Assembly: GCA_047605645.1 (NCBI GenBank)
Contig: JASGFJ010000014.1
Location: 38,397 to 102,396 of the forward strand
DNA length: 64,000 nt
Direction of reading: 5' to 3'
Source of the DNA: UBA1309 sp047605645
GTDB taxonomy: Bacteria > Bacteroidota > Bacteroidia > Bacteroidales > Dysgonomonadaceae
The notes under the pieces were generated by a model, which was given only the letters and a program-made list of their open reading frames with translations, ran no database searches and had not been told where the DNA came from. The translations under genes and the position numbers were made by a program. The first letter of the stretch is position 1. Every line of letters begins with the position of its first letter. Positions 52,259 through 63,000 of the stretch are shown piece by piece.

Positions 52259-54469
52259 CTATTCTTTTATTTTGTATATTATTAGATTATCAACCAATAC
52301 ATTTGCATCCGTTTTAAATTCCAGAGAATTATATATTTCGGTAGGAAAAATAGAGTTTGTCTGCACCACTTCGCCTTTATCAATAAAACATTCCACAGAT
52401 GACTTATCCACCAACAAACGGACTTCGTAACTTTTCCGGACAGACAAAGGAGCTTCACTCTTTCTTGCTGCAAAATTCGGACTGAAATCGACAATACCAC
52501 TTTTAGAACGGTCGACTGAGAACCGTTTGTTTTTCATATCGAAAAGAAATACGGTTTTCTCTCCCTTCGCATTAGCAAGGGCAAAGCTAAATACCGATGA
52601 TTCTTCCGGACGCACAGTCATCAGAATCTCATAAGTGCCGGTATTGTCTTTTACCAGGTTTTCGACGCTCTGTGTTCTATCTACTTTTATCGGGTCAAAA
52701 ACAGTTTTGGTTGACCTTTTTCTTTCAATCTCCTGCACCGGATAGTTTGCAAGGACGAGGTGTTCTCCGTTATTTTCAAGCCTCAATTCGCGAGGAAGAG
52801 TCATCGCTCCTCTGAAGTAAGTCTGAGGAATCTGATTGGCATAATCCCAGTTATTCATCCATCCCATAAACAGGCAACGTCCGTCAGAAGCAGGCACATT
52901 GCTCCATGTTACGCCCGCATAATTGTCACGCCCGTAGTCCAGCCAAAGTGGATAGGGCAAATTGTCGGCACGAAAAGTTTTGCCATCAAAATCACCAATA
53001 AAATATTGAGTGGCGCTTCCGCCGTTAGGTCCACCCGGATTGATACTGACAAGCAATACCCATTTCTTTTGTCCTGCGACAGAGAGTTGTATCAAGTCGG
53101 GACATTCCCACACACCGCCGTGCGCACCAGTACCTTGTCCGAATTCGCTCTGTTTCTCCCATTTTTTCAAATCCGGAGATGCATAAAAAGAGATGGTTTG
53201 TGAGGTGGCCAAAGCCATTATCCATTTTTTACTTTGTTCATGCCAAAAGACTTTCGGATCACGAAAATCAGCAATATCCGGATCTGAGAGCACCGGATTT
53301 CCTTTGTATTTCACAAACGAACGTCCATTATCCAAACTATAAGCGATAGATTGCTGCTGATGTTTTCCTGCGGAAGTATAAATGGCAACCATTGCATTTT
53401 TACCAAATCCGGCCGTGTTGTCTTTATCGATTACCGCACTTCCTGAAAATATCGCACCAAGCTCATCCGGAGCAAGTGCCACCGGCAAATGTTCCCAGGT
53501 AATCAGATCGCGGCTTACCATATGCCCCCAGTGCATATTGCCCCAGCGCGTTCCATAAGGATTATACTGAAAGAAAAGATGATATTCTCCATTCAGATAG
53601 ACCATGCCGTTCGGGTCGTTCATCCAACCATAAGCAGGCGAAACATGGAAAACCGGACGGTATTTCTCCTTACCGTCGATAGCAAAGGTATCTGAAAGTT
53701 TTATTTGAGCAAAACCAATATCTGTTTTCTTCACATGCGCAAATACAAGTGCTACATGCTGGTCTCTGTATGCGGAAATATCGACAGGAACCCAGTAATC
53801 GACACGTTTCTGAGCTACCCGGATATACATTGGCTCTCCTACATTTTTTTCATTCACCTGAAGTTGAATAACCGATTCCGGTCCGTCATCTTCCACCGGC
53901 AGCAACAGATAACGGTGATCGGCCTTGAATGTTAATTTATAATTAACCATAAACAGACTTTTTTCATTATTACTCATCACAATATTATCCACCAAGATGT
54001 GTCCCCACGGTCCTCGTTGATTGTCAACAATACGAATCGAAGCTTTTTCCCCTTTATAAGCTTTGACATTCCATGTCATTTGCAACAGCCGTTCGCCTTC
54101 TACCAGTGAATGACTTTTACAAACGGATTTTCCACCAATCAGCAATTCGATATAGACATCGTCTGCCATTCCTCCGCCCAGCAAGAAATTGATGTAATCT
54201 CTTCCGATAGTAAATTCTTTGGAGACAAGTGTTCCCCGGGAGTCATCTCCTCCGGAAAAACTGTTAACAAGATATTTACCTTCAAAACCAGACACTTCCT
54301 GCTGTCCCGAATAACTTCCCCGCACCGGCTGTTTGCCGAAAGCATCTCCTTCGACAGCCCATTTACTGAAATCTCCGGATTCGAAATTATCGATAACGAC
54401 ATCGTTGGCGGAGCAAGATGACAGACTTAAAGATAACCATCCGATGGTAATTAATAATAACAATTTCAT
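52259..54469 (-). CDS. GH32 fructan hydrolase, lipoprotein
   Basis: 736 residues. Lipoprotein signal (MKLLLLITIGWLSLSLSSCS). An N-terminal beta-sandwich (residues about 24-170) and a DUF4980-like module follow. The GH32 domain carries all three acids: YGWMNDPNGMVYL near 280 (nucleophile), ADFRDPKVFW near 399 and VWECPDLIQL near 450 (acid/base). A C-terminal beta-sandwich closes it (VDKSSVECFIDKGEV). Expected to release fructose from levan or inulin, probably exo-acting. Downstream in the operon of SusC/SusD. Confidence 0.92.
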   Translation of the reverse strand: MKLLLLITIGWLSLSLSSCSANDVVIDNFESGDFSKWAVEGDAFGKQPVRGSYSGQQEVSGFEGKYLVNSFSGGDDSRGTLVSKEFTIGRDYINFLLGGGMADDVYIELLIGGKSVCKSHSLVEGERLLQMTWNVKAYKGEKASIRIVDNQRGPWGHILVDNIVMSNNEKSLFMVNYKLTFKADHRYLLLPVEDDGPESVIQLQVNEKNVGEPMYIRVAQKRVDYWVPVDISAYRDQHVALVFAHVKKTDIGFAQIKLSDTFAIDGKEKYRPVFHVSPAYGWMNDPNGMVYLNGEYHLFFQYNPYGTRWGNMHWGHMVSRDLITWEHLPVALAPDELGAIFSGSAVIDKDNTAGFGKNAMVAIYTSAGKHQQQSIAYSLDNGRSFVKYKGNPVLSDPDIADFRDPKVFWHEQSKKWIMALATSQTISFYASPDLKKWEKQSEFGQGTGAHGGVWECPDLIQLSVAGQKKWVLLVSINPGGPNGGSATQYFIGDFDGKTFRADNLPYPLWLDYGRDNYAGVTWSNVPASDGRCLFMGWMNNWDYANQIPQTYFRGAMTLPRELRLENNGEHLVLANYPVQEIERKRSTKTVFDPIKVDRTQSVENLVKDNTGTYEILMTVRPEESSVFSFALANAKGEKTVFLFDMKNKRFSVDRSKSGIVDFSPNFAARKSEAPLSVRKSYEVRLLVDKSSVECFIDKGEVVQTNSIFPTEIYNSLEFKTDANVLVDNLIIYKIKE

Positions 54470-54482
54470 AGGTTTAAATGAT

Positions 54483-55214
54483 TTATCGGGCTATATATAT
54501 TTTTTCGATTGTGCTTTTTCCTGTGCGATCCGTCTTTTTTATCAAATACGTTCCTTCGGATAATGTATTACGGTTGATCGTACCTGAATTTAAAGCTGTT
54601 TGCAACAGACGTCCGGCCAGTGAATAAACCTGAGTAGATACTGTCTCTTCCTCTGTTGAAGATTCTGTTTGAATAGAAGATGTGGATTCATTGTAGGCTG
54701 CAATCTGATCCCACCACATCCGGTGATATTCTCCATCAGGAATAATATTCAATGTATAATCTTCAAAATGCGGTGCTACTAGAAGAGTTTTGATATTTCC
54801 GGTGCCCGCAGGAATTGGAAAAGTCAATTTCTGCCAAGAACCGGGAGTGGTATAATTAGTTGTCACAAAATAGCTTTGCGTCCCATCCTGCAACTCTAAT
54901 CTGACAGCTCCCTCCATTTTCTTGAAAATCATCACAGAAATAGCATTGTAGGTATTCACATCAATATCCAAACCTGAAAGTCCTCCTCCAGTATAAGAGA
55001 CATCCCCGTTATTGATCCATACAGTCATAGCCTTATCTGTATTGTTTACATCATCTTTGGACGGATTATCCCAAATATCGACAGAACCGGCAGAACCGGC
55101 TGTCCACCATCCGGTACCTGTATCCTCGCCATTACTGATAACCAGTGTCTGCGCATTTGATGTAAAAACATAAAAAAAAGCGACTAAAAGTAGAAATACA
55201 GTTTTCATATTCAT
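54483..55214 (-). CDS. Secreted accessory protein with T9SS sorting domain
   Basis: 243 residues. Signal peptide (MNMKTVFLLLVAFFYVFTSN). A single sandwich-like module (residues about 22-170, WWTAGSAGSVDIWD, YFVTTNYTTPGSWQKLTFPI) looks like a carbohydrate-binding fold. The C-terminus (VYSLAGRLLQTA, SEGTYLIKK) is a type A T9SS sorting domain. Located between two GH32 genes, so probably a surface binding helper for the fructan. No such protein is in the B. thetaiotaomicron levan locus as I know it. Confidence 0.72.
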   Translation of the reverse strand: MNMKTVFLLLVAFFYVFTSNAQTLVISNGEDTGTGWWTAGSAGSVDIWDNPSKDDVNNTDKAMTVWINNGDVSYTGGGLSGLDIDVNTYNAISVMIFKKMEGAVRLELQDGTQSYFVTTNYTTPGSWQKLTFPIPAGTGNIKTLLVAPHFEDYTLNIIPDGEYHRMWWDQIAAYNESTSSIQTESSTEEETVSTQVYSLAGRLLQTALNSGTINRNTLSEGTYLIKKTDRTGKSTIEKIYIAR

Positions 55215-55299
55215 GTATATTTATTGGGTTAATTCATTTTTAATAAACAACGGGAGACGGCCTCTATTCAAGACCATTCCCCTTGTTTTCTTTTTTTAA

Positions 55300-56862
55300 T
55301 TAATACGAACTCCATTTAATATTGCTTACAGATACTTCTCCATCTGAACAAAAGATACTCCATGGATTGTATTGCATATTGTAAATACGGTTGGTAAATG
55401 CATACTGACCATTGATATAAACAACACATACCGATTGTTCATTCACAATTGTGATTTGATAGAGACCATCAGCAGCCGGTACAAATGCATTGTAATTAAT
55501 GTTGGTTCTTGTCTCATTGCCGGAAGAATCAGTGGTCACCTGGTCAAATTTCAACGCATTATATTTTGCTTCAATATAAACACTATATTTTGTACTTTGG
55601 TCACGACCATCTACAAACGAGATGCCAAACACTGCCTGATTGTTTGTTGGCGCCTGCACCTTCAATGAGATCATATTGCTAGCGACCAATCGACCGAAAC
55701 GCACCCAAGAGCCTCCATCCAGGACATAGTTGTCCGACAAACTTCCGCTAACATTTCCTTTTCTGGCATGTTCCGCCGGGTTCTCTGTTTTTGTAAATTT
55801 CGCTGTTACAGCATCCGGAAAGGTTAGACCCAGTGTTCCATCACTGTTTTGCACCAATTTGTGGGCGACAAGATTGCCTGCCCAGTCACCTGTTCCGGTA
55901 TTCGTTTTTCCCGAACGGGAAAAACACCAGCCATATATGTAACGTTGAGATGCCGTTCCGCTGGTTTTGCCGGCATAAAAGGCAGTTCCTTCTAATTTGC
56001 CTTCGTTAGGAGGAAAATTCTGATCGGTACGCGTTTGCAATTCGGATAGGCTGGATGCATAAAAGTACTGTACCTGACGGGTTATATCCTTATCGGAATA
56101 CACCATATACCAGTAATTTCCCATTTTGAAAACATCAGGACACTCATAGAAACGCCCCCAAATATTTTTGAAGAAAGGTTCGGTTACTGTCCAGTGCGCC
56201 AAATCTAATGATACGAACTGAGCAATGACAGGTGTACCTCCCTGTGTGGTTGCCACCAGCATTTTATAAATGTTTGCGTCCTCGTCAAAGAAGACATAAG
56301 GATCGCGAAAATCGTTGGATGAATATCCCTCCGGCGCATCCAATCGAAATGAACGATCTTTGGTCCAAGTCTTAAAATCAGAAGACGTGGCCAGCAAGAT
56401 AGCCTCTTTGGCTTGAGAAGCAGTAGCATTATCTTTATGTCCGGTATAAAACGTATAATATACCCCATCTTTTTTGATGGTACTTCCTGTTCCTAATGCC
56501 GGATCCTGTTCTGCAATTGTTCCACAGGGAATCGCTTCTCCATAAGATATATAGGAGGAAGCATCCGTTGTCTTCAGAGTATGTATTGGATGGTATGTGC
56601 TTGCTCCATCGCGCCAGTCCTGCAAATACATCACATAATGAGTTCCGCTTGCTTGATCGTAATATGGCATGGGATCTCCCACATAACCGACAGCAGGCTT
56701 GTAATAGAGGTTATAACTGTTGGGTTCAGTAACATTCACCAACGTTGTTGTTGTATCATTTAGTATTTTATAGCCATCTGCCACCACATCATTGCTACAT
56801 GCAGACAACAAAACCGATATTCCGGATATGATAGATAATCCACTAATAATCATTTTTTTCAT
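55300..56862 (-). CDS. GH32-family levanase-like surface enzyme
   Basis: 520 residues, lipoprotein signal (ISGLSIISGISVLLSACSN). GH32 five-blade domain: first Asp in VGYVGDPMPYYDQASGTHYV near 58 replacing the usual WMNDPNG wording, SNDFRDPYVFFDED near 187, and FYECPDVFKM near 243 for the acid/base. A C-terminal concanavalin-like module (residues about 370-520) ends MQYNPWSIFC. The layout resembles the endo-levanase BT1760 of the levan locus. Predicted to cut the polymer at the cell surface before import. Confidence 0.85.
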   Translation of the reverse strand: MKKMIISGLSIISGISVLLSACSNDVVADGYKILNDTTTTLVNVTEPNSYNLYYKPAVGYVGDPMPYYDQASGTHYVMYLQDWRDGASTYHPIHTLKTTDASSYISYGEAIPCGTIAEQDPALGTGSTIKKDGVYYTFYTGHKDNATASQAKEAILLATSSDFKTWTKDRSFRLDAPEGYSSNDFRDPYVFFDEDANIYKMLVATTQGGTPVIAQFVSLDLAHWTVTEPFFKNIWGRFYECPDVFKMGNYWYMVYSDKDITRQVQYFYASSLSELQTRTDQNFPPNEGKLEGTAFYAGKTSGTASQRYIYGWCFSRSGKTNTGTGDWAGNLVAHKLVQNSDGTLGLTFPDAVTAKFTKTENPAEHARKGNVSGSLSDNYVLDGGSWVRFGRLVASNMISLKVQAPTNNQAVFGISFVDGRDQSTKYSVYIEAKYNALKFDQVTTDSSGNETRTNINYNAFVPAADGLYQITIVNEQSVCVVYINGQYAFTNRIYNMQYNPWSIFCSDGEVSVSNIKWSSY

Positions 56863-56894
56863 AGTAATTACAGCTAATATTTTCTAATGAGTCA

Positions 56895-58289
56895 TTATTC
56901 TGCCAAATATTCGATGGCATTCTTAGTCATTGTTGTCAGGTTAGCACGGTACGTGCCCGTAGTAGTCACTCCGTTTCCATACCAGTCATACGCTCCGGAA
57001 CCAACAACAAGCACTTTTCCACTACCATTGCGAGAGGGAAATTCAGCGATCACGACAGCACCATTATCGTTATCTGCATCTCCATCGCTACGCCCCAAAG
57101 CAATTCCTCCGGTTGTATTCTGCCAAACGGTAGTTGTACTGTATCCTCCCCAATCAGAGCCAATATGCCATTGAGCGGTACTGTTGGTTACAGCATACCC
57201 TGTATTGAATAAATAGGCAACATAGTTTTTATTACTTGCCGTTTGAAGATTCTGAAACATAGGGTGGTCAGTGTGCCCTTTGAAAGATATACCCCACGGA
57301 GAAGTAGCTATTTCGGAACTGCTTTCTGTTCCTCCCCAACAATTATTAGGCGATGTACCATCCTTACTTATCTCCAAGGAAGCGAGATATCTTGTAGCAA
57401 AACGAGTCAACAAGAGATTTCCTCCACTTTGATAATAAGCTTTAAAGGCAGATATAGCTTTTGTGGCATCAGAAGGCAAGCCCACAGCATCTGAATATCC
57501 GTCTACATGCCAATGCCACCATACCATTTTATATTTAGCCAATTGTGCATTTCCACTCACCACATCCGCAAAGGAAATATATTCCGAACCGGAAATATTT
57601 TGAAGCATCCACTCAGCAGCTGCTTTTTCTTCAGGGCTTTCTATTTTATCAACAGAAGCAGCCGTTCCGACAAAAGCAGTGTATTCAATATCGGTAGGAA
57701 CAACAGTCACAACATACGCCGACACAGCAGAATTATTGGTTATCGTGAATGTGACCGGATTTGTGAAGTCAATCACCGAACCGCTTCCGGGAGTGCCTGA
57801 AGCCCCATCTGTCATTACATAGGTCGCCGTGAGTTTAGTCACATCTGTAGATTTAGGGACATACACGGTAATGCTTTTTGAATCATTATTGATGCTTCCA
57901 ATGTATGAATCGTTGATGACAAATTTTTCTATCTGTGCTTGATCTACTTTCACTGTAACAGTGTAAATCTGATAGACACTTCCATTCGTTATTCTGATAG
58001 CTATTGGCAGGGTAAAGTTTGCAACATTGCCTGCCGTCAGGTCTGCCTGAGCACCATCAGAGAGGGTGTATTGAGGCTTCATCGCAGTAATGTCTGTTCC
58101 TTCAGGAACCTCCACGATTATCGTTTGGGAGGTTTGGTCAATAGTTCCTTCGTATCCGTTTAGACTGAAAGATTTAATTTGGACATCTGCCTTCAAATTT
58201 AAACCTGAAGGGTTATTTTCGTCACAACTACCCAAAAGGAAAGCTGTGAAAACAAAAAACATGATATGAAAAATATATCGAACTTTCAT
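56895..58289 (-). CDS. Surface glycan-binding lipoprotein, DUF4960-like
   Basis: 464 residues from the ATG at 58289 (MKVRYIFHIMFFVFTAFLLG, lipobox GSCDEN); an upstream ATG at 58316 overlaps the SusD stop. Two Ig-like repeats follow with the shared phrase VQIKSFSLNGYEGTIDQTSQ and VINDSYIGSINNDSKSITVY, then a C-terminal region with WMLQNISGSEYISFAD and GVVEYLA-like end. It lies between SusD and the GH32 gene, the position of BT1761 in the B. thetaiotaomicron levan locus, and so is likely a levan-binding surface protein. The DUF4960 name is from memory. Confidence 0.72.
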   Translation of the reverse strand: MKVRYIFHIMFFVFTAFLLGSCDENNPSGLNLKADVQIKSFSLNGYEGTIDQTSQTIIVEVPEGTDITAMKPQYTLSDGAQADLTAGNVANFTLPIAIRITNGSVYQIYTVTVKVDQAQIEKFVINDSYIGSINNDSKSITVYVPKSTDVTKLTATYVMTDGASGTPGSGSVIDFTNPVTFTITNNSAVSAYVVTVVPTDIEYTAFVGTAASVDKIESPEEKAAAEWMLQNISGSEYISFADVVSGNAQLAKYKMVWWHWHVDGYSDAVGLPSDATKAISAFKAYYQSGGNLLLTRFATRYLASLEISKDGTSPNNCWGGTESSSEIATSPWGISFKGHTDHPMFQNLQTASNKNYVAYLFNTGYAVTNSTAQWHIGSDWGGYSTTTVWQNTTGGIALGRSDGDADNDNGAVVIAEFPSRNGSGKVLVVGSGAYDWYGNGVTTTGTYRANLTTMTKNAIEYLAE

Positions 58290-58309
58290 AGTTGTATCTT
58301 GATTTAGGT

Positions 58310-60001
58310 TTACCATCCGTTATTTTGCTTACATAAATTCCCACTTGCCGTAATCTGCGAGTAAGGAATAGGCAGGTATTCGTTTTTCCCCTTGGTGAAA
58401 TTTGCAGTCGAATAGTAACTTCTCCGACTTTCTTCAGATCGGTAATAAGTATTGATAACATCAGCTGCCACCCCCCAACGTACCAAGTCAAAAAAGCGAG
58501 AGCTTTCCATTCCAAATTCCAAACGTCTTTCCCATCGGAGTGCTTGTCGTGCATAATTTTGTGACCACACACAATTTTGCCCATCTATGTAAGTCGAGAT
58601 TTTCAAATTAGGGGCGTACGATTTTATATAATTGGTACTGGCAGCGGCTCTGCTCCGCACCTTATTGATAAGCGGAAGTGCCTCACCGGATCTGTTGAGT
58701 TCAATCAATGCTTCAGCCCGTATCAATAGAACATCAGCATAGCGAATCACAATATGATTCATTGAATTAGCCCAAAATGTTCCACTCACTTTCTTCTGAC
58801 AAGAACAACCCGGATCCACATTCTCTTTCAACGAGGAATAGACTCCATAGAAAGTGGGATTACGACTCCATGATTCTTCGAAAATATAACTGCTATTGTA
58901 TTTATATGGAAAACCAGGCATGGCAACAGTATGAAAAAGCCGGGGATCTGAGTCATCATTGGCACTATTATAGTTTACAAAGTTATAATTGTCAAATTCC
59001 GGAAGGCCATTTATTGTTTTGAATGAATTGACCAGATTCTGGCTTGGCTTATGAAAATCGCAACAGCCAAAGAACTGGGGAACAGTCAGCATCATACCAA
59101 AATTCAGGTTTCCATAGAAAGTGCCATCATTGATCGAGTATTGAATAGCCCAAATAGATTCCTTTCCATTCTCATCTTCCGGAAGAAAATTCATTGCATA
59201 ATCAGACTCAAGTCCAAAACCGCCTGCTGTAAAGATAGCATCATCCGTATATGTCAACACAGCATTTAAATCATCGGTGTTAATTTCAGTAACATTGTGT
59301 GCTTCATCCTGACGATATGCCTTATACAACATTGTTTTCGCCAGATATGCGGCTGCAGCAGCTTTTGTCGGCCGACCGATTTCTTTTTGCTGAACCGGCA
59401 AATTGTCATAAGCATATTTAAAATCATCCGCAATTTTGCCCCATTGCTCATCACTAGTGTATGTCACATTAGACAAAGAAGTATAGGCTTCCGTATCGAC
59501 AGATTCATCTGCAATGACAATGCGATTGAATAATTCTTTTAGCAGGAACAGCGCATGTCCGCGTAAAAATTTCATCTCTGCCATTCGTGTATTTTTCAAC
59601 GGATAAGCCACCTCGGACAATCCGTCCAAAGATTTCAATGCAGTATTTGCTCTTGTGACACATTTGTATAATCGACTCCAGATATCACTGATATTCCAGT
59701 CCGTTGTATTCGTTCCATTAGCTATTTCCAAAAAATGGAATACATCACCATCTGCAGCTCCGGATCCACCTTTATAACAATCATCAGACCTCACATCATA
59801 ATTCCATAAACTGAAAGAAGAGTTTATATCATCGCCCGACACCCAGATAGCATAAGCTGAGGTTACCAAGTTATCCACATATTCCGGAGAATTAATCTCT
59901 TCATCGGTTAATATTCCTTGTGGCGTTTTATCTAAGAAAGAAGTACAGCTAGCAGAAAAAAATGCTGCTAATATAATTATGCACAAAAATTTACGATTCA
60001 T
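58310..60001 (-). CDS. SusD-like fructan-binding lipoprotein
   Basis: 563 residues. Lipoprotein signal (MNRKFLCIIILAAFFSASCT), then the RagB/SusD fold: SFLDKTPQGILTDEEINSP near 21, TPR-like helices AEMKFLRGHALFLLKELF, and the conserved YAD-type line HIVIRYADVLLIRAEALIEL near 430, LPLINKVRSRA near 455, and RALRWERRLEFGMESSRFFD near 500. Caps the SusC channel and captures oligosaccharides. Adjacent (21 bp) to susC on the same strand. Confidence 0.95.
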   Translation of the reverse strand: MNRKFLCIIILAAFFSASCTSFLDKTPQGILTDEEINSPEYVDNLVTSAYAIWVSGDDINSSFSLWNYDVRSDDCYKGGSGAADGDVFHFLEIANGTNTTDWNISDIWSRLYKCVTRANTALKSLDGLSEVAYPLKNTRMAEMKFLRGHALFLLKELFNRIVIADESVDTEAYTSLSNVTYTSDEQWGKIADDFKYAYDNLPVQQKEIGRPTKAAAAAYLAKTMLYKAYRQDEAHNVTEINTDDLNAVLTYTDDAIFTAGGFGLESDYAMNFLPEDENGKESIWAIQYSINDGTFYGNLNFGMMLTVPQFFGCCDFHKPSQNLVNSFKTINGLPEFDNYNFVNYNSANDDSDPRLFHTVAMPGFPYKYNSSYIFEESWSRNPTFYGVYSSLKENVDPGCSCQKKVSGTFWANSMNHIVIRYADVLLIRAEALIELNRSGEALPLINKVRSRAAASTNYIKSYAPNLKISTYIDGQNCVWSQNYARQALRWERRLEFGMESSRFFDLVRWGVAADVINTYYRSEESRRSYYSTANFTKGKNEYLPIPYSQITASGNLCKQNNGW

Positions 60002-60022
60002 ACTATTACATTTTAAAGTTTA

Positions 60023-63000
60023 TCAGAATATCACATTCAGACCAAAGGTCAGATTTAAAGGAATTGGATATCCGTAAAGCGGATTTTCAGGATCTACTCC
60101 GCTGAATTTTTTGGATTTTACGGTCAATAGATTTTGCCCGCTGATATAAAACCGCAGACTACTCATTTTTAACTTCTCAGAAGAAAACTTAGTCGGAACC
60201 TTATATCCTATTTGTATATTTCTCAATTTCAGGAATGAACCATTTTCTATATAGTAAGACGAAAGGCGTTTTTCATTGTTTGAATCAGTAGTTGTCAAGG
60301 CGGGAATATCAGATGCTGAATTATTGACAGTCCAGGCATTCAAGACTCTTCTCCCTTTATTCAGGTAGTTGACGTTGGTTGCAGACCAGAAATCCGTTTG
60401 TTCTTTTATAGCCTGCATATTCACATCCACTCCCTGAATACCTTGCCAGAACATCGAAAGATCAAAATTTTTGTATCCAAAATTCATATTTACCCCGTAA
60501 CTGAAATCAGGTGTCGGATCATATATCCAAGTCTGATCTTTTTCATTTATTACGCCATTATTATCCAAATCTTTGTACCGGATGCGTCCAATTCCGGCTC
60601 CACTTTGCGTTGCATGATTAATGATATCTTCCTGCGACTTAAACAAACCGTCTGCCACATATCCAACCTGGGAATAAATGGGATGTCCGACAATACTCTC
60701 CACCCCATTTCCGCCATACGTCCCGGCAGATGCGACAGTCTCGGGAACGCCCAACACTTTGTTGCGATAGCAAGATAAATTCAGATTGATATCGTAATCA
60801 AATCCGCTACCGGTCTTTTGCCTGTATCCAATATTAAATTCAAAACCTTTATTCTGCATCGAACCGGCATTTACATATTTGTCTGCCCCCTCTCCCAGAG
60901 TTGCAATTCCAGTGAGCAGGGTCAATATATTCGTTGTCTTCTTGTAGAACACATCCACAGAACCGTACAGAGCTTGTTTGAACAATGCATAATCCAGCCC
61001 TAAATTAGTTTGGGTAGTTGCCTCCCATTTTATATTATTATTTCCTAACTGATTCCGTTTAAAACCGGAGGCTAGTGTACCTCCACCATTCGTTCCTGCG
61101 AGATCATACGAAGTACCAAAATTTCCGCCGGCATAAGCGTTTGTTGCTCCGTAATTCGAGACATAAATGGTATATCTGGCTGAGTTTGAGATACTCTGAT
61201 TTCCGGTTTGTCCCCATGAAGCTCTAATTTTCAGATCATTAAGCACACCAGATGCAGCTTTCATAAATGACTCTTCACTCATTCGCCATCCTAAAGAGAC
61301 AGACGGGAAAACTGCATAACGATTATTAATACCGAATCTGGAAGAGCCATCGTTGCGAAGCGTCAAAGAAACCAGGTATTTATTATCATAAGAGTAATTA
61401 ACCTTTCCAAAATAAGAAACCAGAGAATATCCATCGCCATTGCCATAGGTTTGAGAGTCACCTGTTCCCGCATCCGGCCACATATAGTCCGGAGTCAATA
61501 TAGAAAAACCTTCTTTGTAAGCAGTGAAAGATGTATAATCTTCGTTGTTTAATTCAACTCCAATCATCGCATCACCACGATGTTTTTCTTTTTCAAAATT
61601 ATACGTTGCCAAAGCATTCCACATCCATCTTGTCCAGTGCTCTTGAGTTAAGGATACAGCACTCACATCTGAACTTTTGTACCCATTTTCATAAGGAAAT
61701 GTAAAATTTCGTTGTTGCTTATTAGAATAGTCCAGTCCAAAATTTGAACGCAGATTAAAACCTTTAAAGAGTTTCAGGTCAACAAATGCATTTCCCAACA
61801 AACGCCAGTATACATACCTATTATATCTATTATCATAGACTACACGAGCCGGGTTGTTCCGATCCGGAAGGTTTCCTTCGGGGCCTCCCCATCCACCACT
61901 TAAGGTATGTACCGGAATAACAGAAGGCATGTCAATCGCATCGCTGATTATATTAGCGGGAGCGGCAACTTCATCCGTCCGGTTTAGGGTAAAGTTTTCC
62001 CCAATAGTCAGTGCATTTCCGATCAATTTATAATCCGTATTGATACGAGCGGAGAAACGCTGAAAATCAGAATATTTAATAATACCATCATTGTGATAAT
62101 AACCTGCCGAGAAAAAAGAATTTCCTTTTTCGCCTCCGTTGCTAACAGAAAGGTTGTATTGATGCGTAGCACTTGTCCGCGTGATTTCTTTAAACCAATC
62201 GGTATCGGCCACTTCCATTGTATGAGTACTATCCAAGTATTTGGGAAGAGTCATTTCATTCAGCATGGGCATATTGTTGGTATCGTACCCCCAATTGTAG
62301 AGATAGCCAATGCCGTTTGAATTCGGATTTATCCCGTCATTGACATAAGCTTGCCACATCGCGTTTCCATATTGTTCCGTGTTAAGCATCTTCAATCTGT
62401 TTTGGTAACTGGAAACAGATAATGAAGCATCAAAATTGATTTTCACAACTCCTTTTTGCCCTTTTTTCGTCGTGATGATAATCACCCCATTAGCAGCTCT
62501 TGAACCATAGATAGAAGCAGAAGCAGCATCTTTCAAAACCTGAATGGACTCAATGTCGCTTCCATTCAACTCATGCATTCCACTTTGAGTAGGAACTCCA
62601 TCAATAATATACAATGGACTATTATCATTTAAGGTTCCAATACCCCGAATACGAATGCTGACAGATCCACTCGGATTTCCATCAGAAGTAATGTTCATTC
62701 CCGGCACACGTCCCTGAAGTGCTTTCATCGGATTGTTCTCCCCCTGTTTCTGAACATCAGCCATACTCACCACCGACACGGCTCCAGTCAAATCTGCCTT
62801 TTTCTGAGTAGTATAGCCTGTCACTACCACCTGAGATAGGCTGTGAGCATCCTCTTTTAATTTAATATTCAACGATGTGTTTGTTGTGACCTTCACTTCC
62901 TGAGGAATCATTCCAATCATGGAAAAGACCAAAACAGAGGGGAAAGTCTTCGGTTTAATCACAAATTTTCCGTTAAGATCGGTGACAGCACTGCTTCCAC